From Gemmatimonadota bacterium (GTDB lineage Bacteria > Latescibacterota > UBA2968 > UBA8231): a stretch of 9,751 nucleotides of DNA. Made by a program: the position numbers and the translations under genes. Location of the stretch: NCBI GenBank assembly GCA_002712305.1, contig PATE01000050.1, positions 32,180-41,930 on the forward strand, in the 5' to 3' direction. The notes under the pieces were generated by a model, which saw only the letters and a list, made by a program, of their open reading frames with translations, did no database searches and was not told the DNA's origin. Of the stretch, positions 6,746-9,751 are shown one piece after another; within the stretch, counting starts at the first letter, position 1; each line of letters begins with the position of its first letter.

Positions 6746-7344
6746 GCTTCAGCCTCCGGCAGGTCGAGCTTCCCTTCCTCGGCGAGTTTGGCAATGTGGT
6801 TGGCGATCCGCCCCTGCACTTCGGCGATCGTCGCTGCGTCCGCCTGTAAGTGGCCGATCTCTTCCTCGATGAATCCCCTTACCCTCTGCGACATGTTGCC
6901 GAGGAAATTCGCCCGCACAGACTCGGGGGCGCCCTTCAACCCGCCGACGAGATCCTTCTGATCGATTTGGCGCAAAACAGCCTGAATGGAGCGATCCGAC
7001 AGGCGCGCAGCATCGGCAAACTGGAAGGTCGTGTCGGTGGTGCTGGCGGGATTCCGAGCCACCTCGGCGACCAGTTCCTCGTCAGCCTGGGTCGACTGCG
7101 GCGCGGACTGCGGAGGAGCAGGATTACCCGACGGACGCAATCGCGGCTCAATTAAGACACTCAACTTGTGTTCGACGATTCGTGGATTGTCGCCCGACTG
7201 CAGGCTCATGAAACCCTCGGTCACCATACGCTTGTGCAGAGATTCCGGGGCGTCAGCCACTTCCAATCTGTTCGTCAGAGCTTGCATCAGTCCGAAGATG
7301 AGGGCCAGACCCGCAATGACACCGATGAGTGTCGCAATGTCCAT
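6742..7344 (-). CDS. Small MotA-remnant/FliG C-terminal domain fusion protein
   Basis: 200 aa in three parts. Residues 1-19 (MDIATLIGVIAGLALIFG...) match the MotA TM1 start. Residues about 20-70 match the MotA cytoplasmic tail after TM4: LTNRLEVADAPESLHKRMVTEGFMSLQSGDNPRIVEHKL. A Pro/Gln linker (71-87) leads to a FliG C-terminal torque domain at about 105-198: LSDRSIQAVLRQIDQKDL, LKGAPESVRANFLGNMSQR, then EVQGRIANHIAKLAEEGKL. Aligned by eye to E. coli FliG, K264, R281, D288 and D289 correspond to K137, R154, E161 and E162; R297 becomes A170. MotA TM2-4, the conserved prolines and the loop carrying R90/E98 are missing, so it cannot be a proton-conducting stator. It is probably a single-pass membrane-anchored protein with FliG_C in the cytoplasm. 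ATG 7344 has AGGAG 9 nt upstream. No MotB is visible; the next gene overlaps by 4 nt (TTGA). Confidence 0.75.
   Translation of the reverse strand: MDIATLIGVIAGLALIFGLMQALTNRLEVADAPESLHKRMVTEGFMSLQSGDNPRIVEHKLSVLIEPRLRPSGNPAPPQSAPQSTQADEELVAEVARNPASTTDTTFQFADAARLSDRSIQAVLRQIDQKDLVGGLKGAPESVRANFLGNMSQRVRGFIEEEIGHLQADAATIAEVQGRIANHIAKLAEEGKLDLPEAEA
6753..6757 (-). promoter_or_regulatory. Ribosome binding site deciding the TTG start of the CBM9-FGE gene
   Basis: A perfect GGAGG lies inside the end of the upstream reading frame, 7 nt before the TTG at 6745-6743. The next in-frame ATG (6730) would be 22 nt away, so the TTG is preferred. The TTGA overlap suggests coupled translation. Confidence 0.7.
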
Positions 7345-7353
7345 GTCTTGCCT

Positions 7354-7358
7354 CTCCT
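7354..7358 (-). promoter_or_regulatory. Ribosome binding site of the MotA/FliG fusion gene
   Basis: AGGAG within ATAGGAGAGG lies 9 nt before the ATG at 7344, inside the 23-nt gap after the SDR gene. It argues that the short fusion frame is translated from its annotated start. Confidence 0.6.
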
Positions 7359-7367
7359 ATGCTTGGG

Positions 7368-8192
7368 TCAGGTGAGCCATGCCCCACCTGATACATTCAC
7401 AGCCAGTCCTGACAGATATGCTGCTTCGTCCGAGGCGAGAAAAGTGGCGGTTCGGGCCACGTCGTCGGGCTGGGCGATTCGCCCGAGGGGCACCATCGCA
7501 GCGTGCTCTGCGATCAACCCCTGCCGATGGGTCTCCATATCGACCCCCTCTGGCCGTAGCCCCTCAGCCATGCCCGCGAGGCGTTCGGTTTCTGTGAGCC
7601 CGGGGCAGATGGCATTGGCCGTGATCTGGTACTCGCCGAGTTCCTTGGCCAGCACTTGCGTCAATCCGATAATGGCGAACTTGGACGCACAGTAGGCCCC
7701 AAATCGAGGGATGCCCTGACGGCCGGCGGAAGAGGAGATATTGATGATCCGCCCACCACCTCCTCGCGCGATCATGTGTCTTGCCACGGCCTGAGCGCAG
7801 AGGAAGGTCCCCTTGCCGTTGACCTCCTGAACACGCTGCCATTCAGACTCGGGCAGATCGACAAGGGGCACCCGATCGGGGCCGGCCGGTGCACCGGCGT
7901 TGTTGACGAGAATATCGATGCGACCGAACCGCTCGAGACTGTCGTCGACCATCTGCTGCACCTGCTCGCGCTCGCGGATATCGACCTGCAGGGCCAACGC
8001 CGCAGGACCGGCCTCTTCGATCTGCGCAGCCACAACCGGCAGGCCGCCCCACGCGCCAGGGCCATCGAGTGTGACATCGGTGACGACGACCTGTGCACCT
8101 TCCTGCGCCAGTCTGAGGGCGATGGCCCGGCCGATGCCGTGTTCACCGCCGGCACCGGTGACGATCGCCGTCTTCCCCCGAAGGTCGTACAT
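7368..8192 (-). CDS. Short-chain dehydrogenase/reductase (SDR)
   Basis: 274 aa, classical SDR with a Rossmann fold, cytoplasmic, NAD(P)-dependent oxidation or reduction of an alcohol/carbonyl. Visible motifs: the nucleotide loop TGAGGEHGIG (12-21), two residues longer than the standard TGxxxGIG; D39 at the end of the second strand, which favours NAD(H); NNAG (97-100); N125 in EVNGKGTF; the catalytic serine region NISSSAG (151-157, probably S154); and Y167-x3-K171 in AYCASKF. ICPGLTETE (195-203) and the C-terminal DEAAYLSGLAVNVSGGAW are typical of the family. The length is normal and nothing appears missing. The ATG abuts the upstream hydrolase stop (TAG|ATG) and the MotA/FliG gene starts 23 nt after its stop, so it sits inside the minus-strand operon. 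The substrate is not identifiable; a sugar or sugar-acid dehydrogenase would fit the surroundings. Confidence 0.93.
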   Translation of the reverse strand: MYDLRGKTAIVTGAGGEHGIGRAIALRLAQEGAQVVVTDVTLDGPGAWGGLPVVAAQIEEAGPAALALQVDIREREQVQQMVDDSLERFGRIDILVNNAGAPAGPDRVPLVDLPESEWQRVQEVNGKGTFLCAQAVARHMIARGGGGRIINISSSAGRQGIPRFGAYCASKFAIIGLTQVLAKELGEYQITANAICPGLTETERLAGMAEGLRPEGVDMETHRQGLIAEHAAMVPLGRIAQPDDVARTATFLASDEAAYLSGLAVNVSGGAWLT

Positions 8193-9751
8193 CTATTTAG
8201 CCATCCTGCGACGCAGTTCACCCTGCGCCTCGCGAAACAGACCGATCAACCGGCCGCGAACCGCTTCGTCCTTGAACACACCCATCTTCTGCGCCCACGT
8301 GATGCCACCCTCCATGTGGGTCATCATGTATTCGCCGTCGGTCTCCTCAAAGGCACAACGTTTGTCGACGTCGATGTATACGGGGGACGAGTGAGCCATC
8401 ACCGGCCCGGCGTCTGTGGCGTAGGGACCCCAGCATCGCGCCGCGACCCAGCACGATTTCTCCGTCTTCAGCTTCGTCGACAGCCGCAGAGTTCGATCCC
8501 CTTCGTCGGTCGTTTCGCGCACATGCCGGACGCCATTGACGATCAGTTCCACCGCCGTGAGGGGCCAGACGCTGTTGGCCTCTACTTCGATCTCCAACGT
8601 ACCTCCATTGCCGGGCAGCGAAATTTCCTCACCCATCTGCGCCCCCTCCACGCGCAGATCGATCATGGCGCCGGTGCTGGCGAAGGTGTTGCCCGCCTTC
8701 ACGGCGCGGCACCAGTTTTCGTAGGTGAATTCCTCGCCGTCAGGCAGCTTGGCGTAGGTCCGCGACCCGCCCAAGATCCGTCCGTTGGACATCTTGTCCG
8801 TGCCGCCGACGATGGGAAGTTTCTGACCCACATTGAGCCAGCGGTAGTACCCCTTCTCTCCCTGGCCGATCTGTTCACCCTGCCACACCCAGCACATCTC
8901 CGCCGCGTCTGCATGCCCCATCACGATGTTGGCAGCATTCTCGAAGTCGGGCACGGGCATGTGGGGCATGATCACCAGACCGCCCTGCGCCTTGCACGCC
9001 TCGGCCCAATCTGCCATCAGTGTCTGCACCTCACCGCCGACCCAGTCCTCCTGGGGACCACCGGTACACATGGGCGCAACCAATTCGCTGAGACCCAGCA
9101 GGGAGATGTGCCCGAGCACGTGCTGCCGGTTCTCCTGGCTGACCCAGACGAGGTGATCGTCGCTCGAGGTCGGCGCCAGGCCACCGGTGAACTCCTCCCA
9201 ACTGGTAAACAATCTGCCCCACTTGCTGGCCAGCAGATTTACCACGTTCAGATCCTCCCCCGCTGCCTCAAGGTGACTCGACTGCGAAGACAGAAAATGC
9301 ACGTGCGTATCACCGGAGTAGTATCCCTTCGCCTTCATGTCGAAGGCTCGTTTCGCCTTCACCGTCAGGTGGCGCTGCCCCGGCTTGATCTCAACCAGTT
9401 CTCGCACAGGATCGTATTCGAAACCGCGCGCCACTTCGACATAGTTGGCCCCTCTCGGGAGCTCGATCTGGCACGTGCCATCGATATACGCATAAGGCAC
9501 GCCGTTGGTCTTGCAGTCTCCACCCATGTCTTCAAACCAGGCGACATTCACATCCTGCTGGTGACCGTGGGGCGCCAGATAGTTTCCCTGCTTTGAACGG
9601 AAGTGAACGCGGCAGCCGACAGGTTTCCCCGTATCCTCGTCTTCAACGCGCACGTGCACCCACTCGGTGCCGTGGTGACCGACGACCTCGATACGAACCG
9701 GCCCATCCTCCGCCTTGCCTTTGGCCAGCACATCGCCCCAGCGGAACGCCG
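8193..9751 (-). CDS. CehA/McbA family metallohydrolase (PHP fold), 5' end beyond window
   Basis: At least 519 codons. A GTG at 9731 could serve as start, but the frame stays open to the window edge (reading ...AFRWGD before it), so the real N-terminus probably lies outside. Numbered from that GTG, residues about 20-130 form a beta-rich N-terminal region ending in PRGANYVEVARGFEYDPV and EIKPGQ, as in carboxypeptidase-regulatory-like folds. The PHP metal site starts at YYSGDTHVHF (137-146; H143, H145). Other likely ligands are H204 or H208, H257 in GLVIMPHMP and D312 in VGGTDK. GGSRTYAKLP and AVKAGNTFASTGAMIDL match the CehA core; the usual GSDxH has K in place of H. A beta-rich domain follows (about 350-465), then a helical tail ending RRRMAK. 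CehA-type enzymes hydrolyse esters or phosphoesters; the substrate here is unknown. It is the first visible gene of the minus operon. Confidence 0.85.
   Translation of the reverse strand, partial: AFRWGDVLAKGKAEDGPVRIEVVGHHGTEWVHVRVEDEDTGKPVGCRVHFRSKQGNYLAPHGHQQDVNVAWFEDMGGDCKTNGVPYAYIDGTCQIELPRGANYVEVARGFEYDPVRELVEIKPGQRHLTVKAKRAFDMKAKGYYSGDTHVHFLSSQSSHLEAAGEDLNVVNLLASKWGRLFTSWEEFTGGLAPTSSDDHLVWVSQENRQHVLGHISLLGLSELVAPMCTGGPQEDWVGGEVQTLMADWAEACKAQGGLVIMPHMPVPDFENAANIVMGHADAAEMCWVWQGEQIGQGEKGYYRWLNVGQKLPIVGGTDKMSNGRILGGSRTYAKLPDGEEFTYENWCRAVKAGNTFASTGAMIDLRVEGAQMGEEISLPGNGGTLEIEVEANSVWPLTAVELIVNGVRHVRETTDEGDRTLRLSTKLKTEKSCWVAARCWGPYATDAGPVMAHSSPVYIDVDKRCAFEETDGEYMMTHMEGGITWAQKMGVFKDEAVRGRLIGLFREAQGELRRRMAK

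Noticed and set aside
5915-6961. 348-codon open frame on the plus strand opposite the CBM9-FGE and MotA/FliG genes
   Set aside because: It crosses the boundary of two well-supported minus-strand genes and shows no family motifs.
7656-9596. 646-codon open frame on the plus strand opposite the SDR and CehA genes
   Set aside because: It spans two genes with clear family motifs on the other strand, has no recognisable domain, and is a common by-product of GC-rich codon use.

Overview
The window is high-GC (roughly 60% by eye), densely coding bacterial DNA with eight protein genes, no RNA genes, no insertion sequence and no CRISPR array. The gene mix is a PhyH dioxygenase, a GH20b-type glycoside hydrolase beside a mannonate-dehydratase-like protein, a CehA/McbA PHP-fold hydrolase, an SDR oxidoreductase and a CBM9/FGE-sulfatase fusion. 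That mix suggests an uncultured, polysaccharide-degrading aquatic or host-associated lineage of the Latescibacterota or Poribacteria kind. This placement is inference from gene content only.

Layout. Positions 1-1482 (minus strand): a secreted protein built from the two ends of an M61 peptidase, then a PhyH-family dioxygenase that runs off the left edge. Positions 1566-4557 (plus strand), divergent from the first pair: a large GH20b-domain protein followed 43 nt later by a UxuA-type sugar-acid dehydratase with all four expected metal ligands. Positions 9751-4252 (minus strand): a tight five-gene run of CehA-like hydrolase (runs off the right edge), SDR oxidoreductase, a small MotA-tail/FliG_C fusion protein, a CBM9-FGE fusion and a secreted DUF3047 protein. 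Junctions in this run are abutting (TAG|ATG), 23 nt, a TTGA overlap and a 14-nt overlap, so it probably forms one transcription unit. No gene-free stretch exceeds 90 nt.

How the genes may work together. The plus-strand pair looks like uronate/glycan catabolism: the hydrolase releases or modifies sugar units, and the dehydratase acts on a sugar acid such as mannonate. The five-gene minus operon mixes a PHP hydrolase, a dehydrogenase, a carbohydrate-binding FGE-like protein and a secreted protein, and has no obvious single pathway.

The most striking point is that three genes look cut and rejoined. The M61 protein keeps its N-terminal domain and extreme C-terminus but has no catalytic domain. 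The MotA-like protein keeps the start of TM1 and the cytoplasmic tail, loses TM2-4, and carries a FliG C-terminal torque domain. DUF3047 homology stops exactly at the stop codon of the convergent dehydratase gene. Either this genome has real in-frame deletions and a new stator/rotor fusion, or the assembly has collapsed in several places. Read mapping would decide.
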